Shown here in pieces: positions 17,833 through 26,962 of a stretch of DNA of 64,000 nt; within the stretch, counting starts at the first letter, position 1; each line of letters begins with the position of its first letter. A model generated the notes under the pieces. The model was not told the origin of the DNA. It did no database searches and saw only the letters and a list, made by a program, of their open reading frames with translations. Where the stretch lies: positions 248,001-312,000 of the forward strand of contig NZ_BQID01000009.1 in NCBI RefSeq assembly GCF_021602345.1. The letters run 5' to 3'. The DNA comes from Pseudomonas pharyngis. Lineage in GTDB: Bacteria; Pseudomonadota; Gammaproteobacteria; Pseudomonadales; Pseudomonadaceae. A program made the translations under genes and the position numbers.

Positions 17833-19098
17833 ATGTATCTGTTCCGTCTGGCCATGGCCAGCCTCGCCAACCGGCGTTTCACCGCCCTGCTCACTGCTTT
17901 CGCCATCGCGCTTTCTGTCTGCCTGCTGCTGGCAGTCGAGCGGGTGCGAACTGAAGCCAAAGCCAGTTTTGCCAGCACTATCAGCGGCACTGACCTGATC
18001 GTCGGTGCCCGCTCGGGCTCGGTGAACCTGTTGCTGTACTCGGTATTTCGCATCGGCAACGCCACCAACAACATCCGCTGGGACAGCTTCGAACACTTCG
18101 CCAGCAACCCGAAGGTGAAGTGGGCGATCCCGATGTCCCTCGGCGATTCCCATCGCGGCTACCGGGTGATGGGCACCACCGAAGCCTATTTCGAGCATTA
18201 CCAGTACGGGCGTCAGCAGCATCTGCAACTGGCGGATGGCCGCGCCTTCGCCACCGATCCGTTCGAAGTGGTGCTCGGTGCCGAAGTGGTCGAAGCGCTG
18301 CATTACAAGCTCGGCGACAAACTGGTACTGGCCCACGGTGTGGCGGCGATCAGTCTGGTCAAGCACGACGACAAACCGTTCACCGTGGTCGGGATTCTCA
18401 AGCGTACCGGCACCCCGGTGGACCGCACGCTGCACATCAGCCTCGGCGGCATGGAGGCGATCCACATCGACTGGCACAACGGCGTCCCGGCCCGTGGCAA
18501 CGGCCGGATCAGCGCCGATCAAGCGCGCAACATGGACCTGACGCCGCAAGCCATCACCGCGTTCATGCTCGGCCTCAACAGCAAGATCTCGACCTTCGCC
18601 CTGCAACGGGAGATCAACGAGTTCCGTGGCGAGCCGATGCTGGCGATTCTGCCGGGTGTGGCCTTGCAGGAGTTGTGGAGCCTGATGAGCACCGCTGAAA
18701 AAGCGCTGTTCGTGGTCTCGCTGTTTGTGGTGCTGACCGGGTTGATCGGCATGCTTACGGCAATTCTCACCAGCCTCAACGAACGCCGCCGCGAGATGGC
18801 GATCCTGCGTTCGGTGGGCGCGCGGCCGTGGCATATCGCAAGTCTTTTGGTGCTGGAAGCCTTTGCTCTGGCGCTGACCGGGGTGATCGCCGGGCTGGCG
18901 TTGCTGTACCTCGGCATCGCCGCCGCTCAGGGTTATGTGCAGGCCAATTACGGGCTGTATCTGCCGCTGGCCTGGCCAAGCGAGTATGAATGGACGCTGC
19001 TCGGTGGCATTCTGGCGGCCGCGCTGCTGATGGGCAGCGTGCCGGCCTGGCGCGCGTATCGCCAATCTCTGGCCGACGGCCTGTCGATCCGTTTATGA
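17833..19098 (+). CDS. FtsX/MacB-type ABC transporter permease
   Basis: 421 residues: an N-terminal transmembrane helix (about 18-37), a large periplasmic domain (about 45-285; ISGTDLIVGARSGSVNLLLYSVFRIGNATNNI), then three C-terminal helices of the FtsX domain (about 295-320, 343-368, 389-409). Between the first two of these lies the cytoplasmic LNERRREMAILRSVGARPWHI segment that contacts the ATPase. This mechanotransmission architecture is typical of lipoprotein, lipid or envelope-protein handling machines rather than solute import. Its stop overlaps a possible start of the next gene (ATGA 19095-19098). Confidence 0.9.
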   Translation: MYLFRLAMASLANRRFTALLTAFAIALSVCLLLAVERVRTEAKASFASTISGTDLIVGARSGSVNLLLYSVFRIGNATNNIRWDSFEHFASNPKVKWAIPMSLGDSHRGYRVMGTTEAYFEHYQYGRQQHLQLADGRAFATDPFEVVLGAEVVEALHYKLGDKLVLAHGVAAISLVKHDDKPFTVVGILKRTGTPVDRTLHISLGGMEAIHIDWHNGVPARGNGRISADQARNMDLTPQAITAFMLGLNSKISTFALQREINEFRGEPMLAILPGVALQELWSLMSTAEKALFVVSLFVVLTGLIGMLTAILTSLNERRREMAILRSVGARPWHIASLLVLEAFALALTGVIAGLALLYLGIAAAQGYVQANYGLYLPLAWPSEYEWTLLGGILAAALLMGSVPAWRAYRQSLADGLSIRL

Positions 19099-19109
19099 GG
19101 ATGTTCACC

Positions 19110-19628
19110 ATGCCCCGCGCCGTGCTTGCGCTGCTGTTGCTGGTCGCCCTGCCCGTGTGGGCGGCGGCGCCAAAAGACCTGACCTGGTCGGAAATGATCC
19201 CGCCGGACGCCGCGCCCGAAGTGCCGAAAATGACGCCGCTGCACGACCTGTCGAAGATGGGCGACGCGCTGTCCGCCGAGTCCGCGCCAGCGGCCAAGCA
19301 GGACATGCCCAACGCCCCCGTGGTGCAAAGCCTCGATGGCCAGAACATCCGCCTGCCGGGCTACATCGTGCCGCTGGAAGTGAGCGAAGAAGGTCGCACC
19401 ACGGATTTCCTGCTGGTGCCATATTTCGGCGCCTGCATCCACGTGCCGCCACCGCCGTCGAACCAGATCGTGCACGTAAAAAGCGAACTCGGCGTGAAGC
19501 TCGACGAGCTGTACCAGCCGTACTGGGTGGAAGGGCCGTTGCAGGTCAAGCAGTCCACCAGCGAACTGGCCGATGCCGGGTATCAGATGGAAGCGGACAA
19601 GATTTATGTGTACGAACTGCCGGAGTAA
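19110..19628 (+). CDS. DUF3299 secreted protein of the zinc-linked ABC operon
   Basis: 172 residues from the ATG at 19110, chosen because GAGG lies 9 bases upstream and because it gives a compact signal peptide (1-20, cut after PVWA). ATGs at 19095 and 19101 are in frame but less well placed. The mature core is DUF3299: VQSLDGQNIRLPGYIVPLE, DFLLVPYFGACIHVPPPPSN, YWVEGPLQV and YQMEADKIYVYELPE. A conserved Cys-Ile-His (ACIHVPPP) suggests a metal or disulfide role, unproven. It is the last gene of the presumed Zur operon, implying that the ABC machine and this protein act together in the envelope during zinc limitation. Confidence 0.86.
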   Translation: MPRAVLALLLLVALPVWAAAPKDLTWSEMIPPDAAPEVPKMTPLHDLSKMGDALSAESAPAAKQDMPNAPVVQSLDGQNIRLPGYIVPLEVSEEGRTTDFLLVPYFGACIHVPPPPSNQIVHVKSELGVKLDELYQPYWVEGPLQVKQSTSELADAGYQMEADKIYVYELPE

Positions 19629-19659
19629 ATCCGTTGCTCTGTGTTGATTGATCGATTGC

Positions 19660-19681
19660 CATCGCCAGCAGGCTGGCGATG
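19660..19681. repeat. Short palindromic element
   Basis: CATCGCCAGC and its exact inverse GCTGGCGATG separated by two bases, 31 bases after the DUF3299 stop. There is no T-run, so it is not a clear terminator; it resembles single REP-like units of pseudomonads. Confidence 0.5.
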
Positions 19682-19724
19682 AGGCCATGAAAGTTCCACA
19701 AAAATCCGGGGCATCACTGTTTCA

Positions 19725-19738
19725 TTGAGCTGAGTCAA
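19725..19738 (+). promoter_or_regulatory. ANR/FNR-type box of oprG
   Basis: TTGAGCTGAGTCAA keeps TTGA-N6-TCAA of the consensus TTGAT-N4-ATCAA. Its centre (19731.5) is about 41.5 bases before a start site predicted from the -10-like TACCAT at 19761-19766, the standard spacing of a class II activated promoter. OprG of P. aeruginosa is known to be anaerobically induced, which fits. Confidence 0.6.
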
Positions 19739-19804
19739 AAGACCGTATCAGACGGATTCGTACCATAGGACATCAAACATTTTTAACGTCCTTTGGGAGC
19801 TTCC

Positions 19805-20503
19805 ATGAACAAGTCCTTGCTCAGCGCCTCGCTGTTTGCCCTCGCGCTCGCAGCCCCGCTCGCCCACGCCCACGAAGCCGGCGACATCATCGTTCGTGCC
19901 GGTGCGATCACCGTCAACCCGAAGGCCGACAGCTCCAGCGTCAAGGTCGATCAGGGTCCGCTGAGCGGCGCCAACCTGGGCGGCAAGGCGACCATGAGCA
20001 GCGACACCCAACTGGGCCTGAACTTCGCCTACATGCTGACCAACAACATCGGTATCGAGCTGTTGGCCGCCTCGCCGTTCGAACATGACGTGAAGCTCAA
20101 GGGCACCGCCCTGCCAGCCGCCAACGGCAAACTCGGCACCCTCAAACACCTGCCGCCGACCCTGAGCGTCGTCTACTACCCGCTGGACGCGAAATCGCCG
20201 TTCCAGCCGTACATCGGCGGCGGCATCAACTACACCTGGATCTACGACGAGCACGTCGGCAGCGAAGCCCAGTCCAACGGCTTCAGCAACTTCAAGGCGA
20301 AAAACTCCTGGGGCCTGGCCTGGCAGGTCGGCGCCGACTACATGCTGACCGACAACATCATGCTCAACGCCCAGGTGCGCTACATCGACATCGATACCCG
20401 CGCCACCGTCGAGAACAACGCCGTAGCCCCGGGCACCCGTGCACGGGTGAATGTGGACGTTGATCCCTTCATCTACATGGTTGGTCTAGGCTACAAGTTC
20501 TAA
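19805..20503 (+). CDS. oprG: Outer membrane protein OprG (OmpW family)
   Basis: 232 residues from the ATG at 19805, with GGGAG 5 bases upstream. Signal peptide 1-23 (LAAPLAHA). The mature protein is an eight-stranded OmpW barrel: HEAGDIIVRAGAITVNPKADSS at the start, FAYMLTNNIGIELLAASPFEHDVKLKG, LPPTLSVVYYPLD, SPFQPYIGGGINYTWIYDE, and a C-terminal strand VDVDPFIYMVGLGYKF ending in Phe. OmpW proteins form narrow hydrophobic channels for small amphipathic or hydrophobic molecules. It has its own ANR-like promoter and a downstream terminator, so it is probably monocistronic. Confidence 0.94.
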   Translation: MNKSLLSASLFALALAAPLAHAHEAGDIIVRAGAITVNPKADSSSVKVDQGPLSGANLGGKATMSSDTQLGLNFAYMLTNNIGIELLAASPFEHDVKLKGTALPAANGKLGTLKHLPPTLSVVYYPLDAKSPFQPYIGGGINYTWIYDEHVGSEAQSNGFSNFKAKNSWGLAWQVGADYMLTDNIMLNAQVRYIDIDTRATVENNAVAPGTRARVNVDVDPFIYMVGLGYKF

Positions 20504-20578
20504 AGAACGTTCACGTGGTGGTGAATGAGGCTTGGTGGCGGGCAGCTCAGAACTGACGGCGATGTTACGCAATCGACC

Positions 20579-20603
20579 GGGGAGCAAGCTCCCTCGCTAC
20601 AGG
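20579..20603. repeat. Degenerate REP-like palindrome
   Basis: ggggagcaagctccctcgct followed by acagg contains the dyad GGAGC-aa-GCTCC and resembles another short intergenic repeat family of fluorescent pseudomonads. It lies between oprG and its terminator. Confidence 0.4.
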
Positions 20604-20634
20604 AAACAGGTTTGAAACCCGATTTCCGGCCGTG

Positions 20635-20664
20635 AAAAAGGCGCCTGTCAAAAGGCGCCTTTTT
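20635..20664. terminator. Bidirectional rho-independent terminator
   Basis: AAAAAGGCGCC, an 8-base loop, then GGCGCCTTTTT. The stem has flanking A and T runs on both sides, so it can end oprG transcription (+) and the epimerase operon (-), whose stop is at 20681. Confidence 0.88.
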
Positions 20665-20680
20665 CATGTCTGCGAAAAGC

Positions 20681-21610
20681 TCAGCGGCCGAGCAGACGGG
20701 CCAGGCCGACGTTCATCGGCGTTGGCGTCGGGCACTTGAATCGCTCCAGCAACCGGCTGTTGTTCGCCCGCGAGTGGCGGATGTCACCGGAGCGCGCCGG
20801 GCCATAGCTGACGGGCGGCAACTCGCCGACCACCGCTTCGAGCGCGGCCAGCATCTGCTTGAGGTTGGTCGCCTGATTCCAGCCGACGTTCACCGCACCG
20901 ACGTCCACTTGCGGCTTCTCGATCGCCTGCACCAGGACGTCGACCAGGTCTTCGACGTACATGAAATCCCGGGTCTGCTCGCCATCGCCGAACACGGTGA
21001 TCGGCAGGCCTTTCTGCGCGCGTTCGCTGAAGATGCTGATCACCCCGGAGTACGGCGAGGACGGATCCTGGCGCGGGCCGAAGATGTTGAAGAAGCGGAA
21101 GATCGCCGGTTCCAGACCGTGCTGGCGGCGGTAGAAATCGAAGTACTGCTCGCCGGCCAGTTTGTCCGACGCATAAGGCGTCAGCGGCGCCTTGGGCGTG
21201 TCTTCGTCAATCGACTCGCCTTCGCCATTGTTGCCGTAGACGGCCGCGCTTGAGGCGTACAGCACGCGTTTGACGCCGGCCTCGCGCATGGCTTCGCAGA
21301 CGTTCAGCGTGCCGATGAAATTGCTCTGATGGGTTTTCACCGGATCGTCCACCGATGCCTGCACCGAAGCGACGGCGGCGAGGTGTGCGACCGCGCTGCA
21401 ACCCTGCATTGCCTGTGCGACCAATGCGGCATCGGCCACATCGCCGACGATCAGTTCGACCCTGGGATTGTCCAGCGGCAGATTGCTGCGCTTGCCGGTC
21501 GACAGGTCATCGAGGATCCGCACCGAATGGCCCTTGGCAAGCAGCGCGTCAGTCAGGTGCGAGCCGATGAAACCGGCACCGCCGGTGATGAGAACAGGGC
21601 CTTCAGCCAT
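20681..21610 (-). CDS. NAD-dependent epimerase/dehydratase, UDP-glucose 4-epimerase-like
   Basis: 309 residues from the ATG at 21610. Extended SDR fold: nucleotide-binding GGAGFIGSH (10-18), HLAA at about 77-80, catalytic SSAAVYG (120-126) and Y146-x3-K150 (YASDK), and the RFFNIFGPRQDPSSPYSGVISIF segment that binds the nucleotide sugar. It probably epimerises or dehydrates a UDP-sugar for surface polysaccharide; substrate not determinable. It overlaps the upstream SDR-like gene by 8 bases, so the two are likely coupled and act on the same pathway. Confidence 0.87.
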   Translation of the reverse strand: MAEGPVLITGGAGFIGSHLTDALLAKGHSVRILDDLSTGKRSNLPLDNPRVELIVGDVADAALVAQAMQGCSAVAHLAAVASVQASVDDPVKTHQSNFIGTLNVCEAMREAGVKRVLYASSAAVYGNNGEGESIDEDTPKAPLTPYASDKLAGEQYFDFYRRQHGLEPAIFRFFNIFGPRQDPSSPYSGVISIFSERAQKGLPITVFGDGEQTRDFMYVEDLVDVLVQAIEKPQVDVGAVNVGWNQATNLKQMLAALEAVVGELPPVSYGPARSGDIRHSRANNSRLLERFKCPTPTPMNVGLARLLGR

Positions 21611-22487
21611 GACGATAAAACCTATCCAGTAAGCCCGGGAGTGCGGCACGCCAGGCGCGCGGCTTGATCCCGAAAGTGTGCAGAATTTTCTTGCAGGCGA
21701 GTACCGCGTGTTGCGGTTCTTCAGCGGCATCCGGCCGCGCGGCGTGGGCCTGGGCGGTCGGCGCTTCGATGGCCAGCGGGTGCAGGCTGCGCGCTTCGGA
21801 GAGAATCGCCTGGCCCAGCGCCAGCGGCGTGGTCGCCTCGTGGCCGGCGTAGTGGTAAGTGCCCCACAGCGGCGCGGCGCAATCGAGTTGCTTGAGCACC
21901 GAAATGATCACCCGCGCGGCATCGTCGACCGGCGTCGGATTGCCACGGCGGTCATCGGCCAGCAGCAACTCTTCCGGCTGTTCGGCACGGGCCAGGAAGC
22001 GTCCGAGGATCCCTTCCGGGCTGTCGTCGAGCAGCCAGCCGAAGCGCAGCAGCACATGTTGCGGGCAAGTGGCGCGTACGCTCTGTTCGATCCGCCACAA
22101 CGCCTGACCGCGCAGGCCCAATGGCACCGGTTCGTCCTTTTCGCTGTAGGCGGTGGCGCGGGAGCCGTCGAACACTCGATAACTGGAAGGCTGCACCAGC
22201 ACGATGTTGTGGTGCTGGCACAGTTCAGCCAGGCGTTCGATGGCGCGTTCCTGCCCGGCCAGACGGCTTTCACTGACGACCTCGGCCTGGAACCAGTCGA
22301 AATAGTAGGCAAGGTTGATCAATGCATCGGGACGGGTGTCGTCGAGCAATTGGGTCAGGCTCGCGGCATCCCAGCCGTCTTCGGGCGGGCGGGGGGCGAG
22401 GAAACCGATGTCTTCCTCCGCACCGAGGCGAATCAGCGCCTGCCCAAGGGCATTTCCGCCGCCCAGTAACATAAGGCGCATTCGCAT
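21603..22487 (-). CDS. Sugar nucleotide-binding protein, RmlD-like SDR
   Basis: 294 residues from the ATG at 22487 (an in-frame ATG at 22481 is an alternative; neither has a strong ribosome site). The N-terminus MRMRLMLLGGGNALGQALIRLG is a GxxGxxG-type NAD(P) motif. The middle has ALINLAYYFDWFQAEVV and VLVQPSSYRVFDG, and later GTYHYAGHEATTPLALGQAIL as in dTDP-4-dehydrorhamnose reductases. The usual catalytic YxxxK is not obvious: the Ser-Tyr region reads SSYRVFDGSRATAYSEKDEP, where YSEKD may serve. Function is inferred only as a sugar-nucleotide SDR working with the adjacent epimerase. Confidence 0.78.
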   Translation of the reverse strand: MRMRLMLLGGGNALGQALIRLGAEEDIGFLAPRPPEDGWDAASLTQLLDDTRPDALINLAYYFDWFQAEVVSESRLAGQERAIERLAELCQHHNIVLVQPSSYRVFDGSRATAYSEKDEPVPLGLRGQALWRIEQSVRATCPQHVLLRFGWLLDDSPEGILGRFLARAEQPEELLLADDRRGNPTPVDDAARVIISVLKQLDCAAPLWGTYHYAGHEATTPLALGQAILSEARSLHPLAIEAPTAQAHAARPDAAEEPQHAVLACKKILHTFGIKPRAWRAALPGLLDRFYRHG

Positions 22488-22666
22488 AGAGTCAGCAGGC
22501 CCAGTCTGATTGGAACGATGGCTTTGGCGACGATGCTTTGTGACACCGTCGTCGATAATTGCCGGAATCGTTGCATTTTGCGGGTTTAGTGCGCAACCGT
22601 CACCCGTAAAGTGTAGATCCCGAGCGGTACTTGCAACTTCGCCCACCCACCCGCATAACTGGAGCC

Positions 22667-25600
22667 ATGAATCTGCCCCTTCCCACGGACGCGGCGCTGG
22701 CAGGCTTTCACCCCGCCGTCAGCGCCTGGTTCAGCAGCACCTTCCCGACGGTAACCGCCGCCCAGGCCCGCGCATGGCCGTTGATCCGCCAGCGCCGTTC
22801 GACGCTGATCGCCGCGCCCACCGGTTCCGGCAAGACCCTCACCGCGTTCCTCGCCGTGCTCGACGAACTGGTCCACCGCGGCCTGGAAACCCCGGAAGGT
22901 CTGCCGGACGAAACCCTGGTGGTCTACGTTTCGCCGCTCAAGGCGCTGTCCAACGACATCCGCATCAATCTGCAGAACCCGCTGGCCGGGATTACTGAGC
23001 AGCTACCCCAAATGGATCTGCCGGCGCTGGAAATCACCACCGCCGTGCGCACCGGCGACACCCCGCAGAAGGACCGCGCGGCCATGCGCAAGAGCGCGCC
23101 GCACATACTGGTGACCACCCCGGAATCGCTCTACGTGCTGCTCGGCTCCGAGTCCGGGCGAAAAATGCTCGGCACCACGCGCACCGTAATCGTCGACGAG
23201 ATCCACTCCATTGCCGCCGGCAAACGCGGCAGTCACCTGGCCCTGAGCCTTGAACGCTTGCAGGCGCTGTGTCCTGAACCCCTGACCCGCATCGGCCTGT
23301 CGGCCACGCAAAAACCGATCGATGCGGTGGCGCGGTTTCTGGTCGGCCATGAGCGCCCCTGCGACATCATCGACATCGGCCACGCGCGCCCACGGGATCT
23401 GGGCATCGAAGTGCCGCCGGTGCCGCTGACGGCGGTGATGGCCAACGACGTCTGGGAACTGGTCTACGACCGCCTCGCAGCACTGGCCCGTGAACACCGC
23501 ACCACGCTGATTTTCGTCAACACCCGACGTCTGGCCGAGCGCCTGAGTCGACACCTCAGCGAACGCCTCGGCAAACACGCGGTGGCGGCGCACCACGGCA
23601 GTCTGGCCAAGGAGTTTCGCCTCGACGCCGAACAACGGCTCAAGCGTGGCGAGCTGCAAGTGCTGATCGCCACCGCCTCGCTGGAGCTGGGCATCGATAT
23701 CGGCGAAGTCGACCTCGTCTGCCAGATCGCTTCACCGCGCTCAATTGCCGGTTTTCTGCAAAGAGTCGGCCGCTCCGGGCACCAGGTCGGCGGCACGCCC
23801 AAGGGGCGCCTGTTCGCCACCACCCGCGACGACCTGATCGAATGCGCTGCCCTGCTCGACTGCGTGCGCCGGGGTGAACTCGATACGCTGCACATCCCCG
23901 AAGCGCCGCTGGATGTGCTGGCGCAGCAGATCATCGCCGAGGTCAGTTGCCAGGAATGGGCCGAAGACGATTTGCTCGCGCTGTTCCGCCGGGCCGAGCC
24001 CTACGCCCGCCTTGACGAAAAACATTATCAGGCGCTGCTGGGCATGCTCGCCGAAGGCTACAACGGCCGTCAGGGCATCCGCAGCGCTTATCTGCACCGC
24101 GACGCCATCAGCCGAACCCTGCGCGGACGGCGCGGTGCAAGGCTGACGGCAGTCACCAGCGGCGGCACCATCCCCGACAATGCCGACTACAGCGTCTTTC
24201 TCGAACCCCAGAGCCTGAACATCGGCAGCGTCAACGAAGACTTCGCCGTGGAAAGCATCGCCGGCGACGTGTTCCAGCTCGGCAACGCCTCTTACCGGAT
24301 CCTGCGGGTGGAAGCCGGCAAGGTGCGGGTCGAAGACGCCCGGGGCCTGCCGCCGACCATTCCGTTCTGGCTCGGCGAGGCGCCGGGACGCAGCGATGAA
24401 CTGTCGGCGGCCGTGGCGCGCCTGCACGCGCAGCTCGATCAACTGCTCAGCGCCAGCCCCGGCAACCTGCAACCGGCCCTCGACTGGCTGACCGACACCC
24501 TCGGTCTGAACCTGGACAGCGCCGAACAACTGGTGGATTACCTGGCCCGCGCCCGCCTCGCCCTCGGTGCCTTGCCGTCGCGAGACACGCTGCTGATGGA
24601 GCGGTTTTTCGACGAGTCCGGCGGCACCCAGTTGATCATCCATTCGCCATTCGGCAGCCGAATCAACCGCGCCTGGGGCCTGGCCCTGCGCAAGCGTTTC
24701 TGCCGCACCTTCAACTTCGAATTACAGGCCGCCGCCAGCGAAGACGCGATCGTGCTGTCGCTGTCCACCAGCCACAGTTTCGAACTCGATGAGGTCTGGC
24801 GTTACCTGCACAGCAACAGCGCCGAGCACATCCTGATTCAAGCGGTGCTGGATGCGCCGCTGTTCGGTGTGCGCTGGCGCTGGAATGCCGGGGTGGCGCT
24901 GGCCCTGCCGCGCTTCACCGGCGGGCGCAAGGTCGCGCCGCAATTGCAGCGGATGAAAAGCGAAGACCTGATCGCCAGTGTGTTTCCCGATCAGATCGCC
25001 TGCCTGGAAAACCTCGCCGGTGAACGGGAAATTCCCGAGCATCCGCTGGTGGAACAAACCCTCGACGATTGCCTGCACGAAGCGATGGACAGCGAAGGCT
25101 GGCTCGAACTGCTGCGGCGCATGGAGCGCGGCGAAGTGCGCCTGATCGCCCGCGACCTGCCGGCGCCCTCGCCGTTGGCGGCGGAAATCCTCAGCGCCCG
25201 CCCTTACACCTTTCTCGACGACGCGCCGCTGGAAGAGCGTCGCACCCAGGCCGTGCTCAACCGCCGCTGGAGTGATCCGCAATCCACCGACGACCTCGGC
25301 GCGCTGGACGCCGACGCGATCAACGCCGTGCGCGAAGAAGCCTGGCCGACGCCGAACAGCGCCGATGAAATGCATGAAGCGCTGATGAGCCTGGCCTGCA
25401 TCAGCGACCGCGAAGTCGAGGCCAATCCGCATTGGCGCGATTGGCTGAATGCTTTGGCCGAAACCGGGCGAGCCTGCCGATTGCAGATCGATCCCGAGCA
25501 CTCACTGTGGCTGGCGAGAGAACGCCTGACCTGTCTGCAAGCGCTTTATCCACAGGCGCATTCTGAACTGGCCGCGTTGCCCGGTTTCGACGAACCATGG

Positions 25601-26962
25601 GCAGCCGATGACGCACTGATCGAAGTGATCCGCGCGCGGCTCGGCGCATTCGGCCCGCTACCGCTGGCAGCGATTGCCGAGCCGCTGGCCCTGATGCCGG
25701 CCGCTGTTCATCAAGCTCTCGCTCATCTGGAGCGTGAAGGTTATGTACTGCGCGGCCAGTTCACGCCGGGATCGACCGTTGAAGAATGGTGCGAACGCCA
25801 TCTGCTGGCGCGCATTCACCGCTACACGGTCAAGCGTCTGCGCCGGGAAATCGAGCCGGTGGCGTTGCAGGATTTCATGCGGTTTCTGTTCGACTGGCAG
25901 CATGTGTCCCCGTCCACCCGTGGTCAGGGCAACGCCGTGTTGCCGGCGATTGTCGGCCAGTTCGAAGGCTACCCGGCCGCCGCTTCGGCCTGGGACAGCG
26001 ACCTCCTTCCGGCGCGGCTCAAGGATTATTCACCGAGCTGGCTGGATGATCTGTGCCGCAGCGGCAAACTGGTATGGACGCGCCTCAGCGCCCGGCAAAA
26101 CAGCAGTGGCACGGCATTGCGCAGCACCCCCATCGTGTTGCTGCCGCGCAGTCAAGTCGGCTTGTGGAGCGCGCTGGCCGAGCAGACGCCGGTCAGCGAA
26201 CTGTCGCCCAAAACCCGCAAGGTGTTCGACGCGCTGAGCCAGCACGGTGCGTTGTTTTTCGATGAGCTGATTCATGAAGCACACCTGCTGCGCACCGAGC
26301 TGGAAATCGCCTTGCAGGAACTGGTCGGCGCCGGGCTGGTGAATGCCGACAGCTTTGCCGGATTGCGGGCGCTGATCACCCCGGCGAGCAAGCGCCAGCA
26401 GCGCAGCAGTCGACGCGGGCGCGGGGCGTTTGTCGGTGGCATGGACGATGCGGGGCGCTGGGCGCTTTTGCGTCGCGGGCCGGTGGTGGAAAACCGTCAA
26501 ACGGCGTCGCCTGAAACCCTCGAACACATCGCCATGACTCTGTTACGCCGCTATGGCGTGGTGTTCTGGCGCCTGCTGGAACGCGAGGCCGATTGGCTGC
26601 CGAGCTGGCGCGAACTCCTGCGCACGTTCCATCGACTGGAAGCGCGGGGCGAGATTCGCGGCGGGCGCTTTGTCAGCGGTCTGGCCGGCGAGCAATTCGC
26701 CCTGCCCGAGGCGATTCCGCTGCTGCGCGAAGTCCGCCGTCGCCCCCATGACGGCAGCCTGATCGCGGTGTGCGGCGTCGATCCGCTGAATCTCGCCGGC
26801 ACCTTGTTGCCGGGGGCGAAAGTGCCGGCGCTGGCGAGCAATCGGCTGGTGTATCGCGATGGGTTGCCGGTCGCTGCCGAGGTCGCGGGCAAGCCGCAAT
26901 TCTGGGTGGAGCTGGACTCCGCCGCCATGAGCGAAATCCGCAACAAGCTCACCCATCACTGA
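22667..26962 (+). CDS. lhr: Large ATP-dependent helicase Lhr
   Basis: 1431 residues. Superfamily 2 helicase core: Walker A APTGSGKT (50-57), [14 protein letters not shown] (motif Ia), [15 protein letters not shown] with the DEIH box (about 180), SATQKP (motif III), then RecA2 with [26 protein letters not shown] and QRVGRSGHQ (motif VI). A winged helix and Lhr-core domain follow, then about 550 residues of C-terminal domain (Lhr-CTD) of the long Lhr class. Lhr is a 3'-5' translocase linked to DNA repair. The ATG has GGAG close upstream (2 bases). Its 3' end overlaps the convergent MscS gene by 7 bases (26956-26962). Confidence 0.95.
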   Translation: MNLPLPTDAALAGFHPAVSAWFSSTFPTVTAAQARAWPLIRQRRSTLIAAPTGSGKTLTAFLAVLDELVHRGLETPEGLPDETLVVYVSPLKALSNDIRINLQNPLAGITEQLPQMDLPALEITTAVRTGDTPQKDRAAMRKSAPHILVTTPESLYVLLGSESGRKMLGTTRTVIVDEIHSIAAGKRGSHLALSLERLQALCPEPLTRIGLSATQKPIDAVARFLVGHERPCDIIDIGHARPRDLGIEVPPVPLTAVMANDVWELVYDRLAALAREHRTTLIFVNTRRLAERLSRHLSERLGKHAVAAHHGSLAKEFRLDAEQRLKRGELQVLIATASLELGIDIGEVDLVCQIASPRSIAGFLQRVGRSGHQVGGTPKGRLFATTRDDLIECAALLDCVRRGELDTLHIPEAPLDVLAQQIIAEVSCQEWAEDDLLALFRRAEPYARLDEKHYQALLGMLAEGYNGRQGIRSAYLHRDAISRTLRGRRGARLTAVTSGGTIPDNADYSVFLEPQSLNIGSVNEDFAVESIAGDVFQLGNASYRILRVEAGKVRVEDARGLPPTIPFWLGEAPGRSDELSAAVARLHAQLDQLLSASPGNLQPALDWLTDTLGLNLDSAEQLVDYLARARLALGALPSRDTLLMERFFDESGGTQLIIHSPFGSRINRAWGLALRKRFCRTFNFELQAAASEDAIVLSLSTSHSFELDEVWRYLHSNSAEHILIQAVLDAPLFGVRWRWNAGVALALPRFTGGRKVAPQLQRMKSEDLIASVFPDQIACLENLAGEREIPEHPLVEQTLDDCLHEAMDSEGWLELLRRMERGEVRLIARDLPAPSPLAAEILSARPYTFLDDAPLEERRTQAVLNRRWSDPQSTDDLGALDADAINAVREEAWPTPNSADEMHEALMSLACISDREVEANPHWRDWLNALAETGRACRLQIDPEHSLWLARERLTCLQALYPQAHSELAALPGFDEPWAADDALIEVIRARLGAFGPLPLAAIAEPLALMPAAVHQALAHLEREGYVLRGQFTPGSTVEEWCERHLLARIHRYTVKRLRREIEPVALQDFMRFLFDWQHVSPSTRGQGNAVLPAIVGQFEGYPAAASAWDSDLLPARLKDYSPSWLDDLCRSGKLVWTRLSARQNSSGTALRSTPIVLLPRSQVGLWSALAEQTPVSELSPKTRKVFDALSQHGALFFDELIHEAHLLRTELEIALQELVGAGLVNADSFAGLRALITPASKRQQRSSRRGRGAFVGGMDDAGRWALLRRGPVVENRQTASPETLEHIAMTLLRRYGVVFWRLLEREADWLPSWRELLRTFHRLEARGEIRGGRFVSGLAGEQFALPEAIPLLREVRRRPHDGSLIAVCGVDPLNLAGTLLPGAKVPALASNRLVYRDGLPVAAEVAGKPQFWVELDSAAMSEIRNKLTHH

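Noticed and set aside
17800-19065. Open frame of about 421 codons on the minus strand
   Set aside because: Exact shadow of the FtsX-type permease with low-complexity His/Arg/Gln content.
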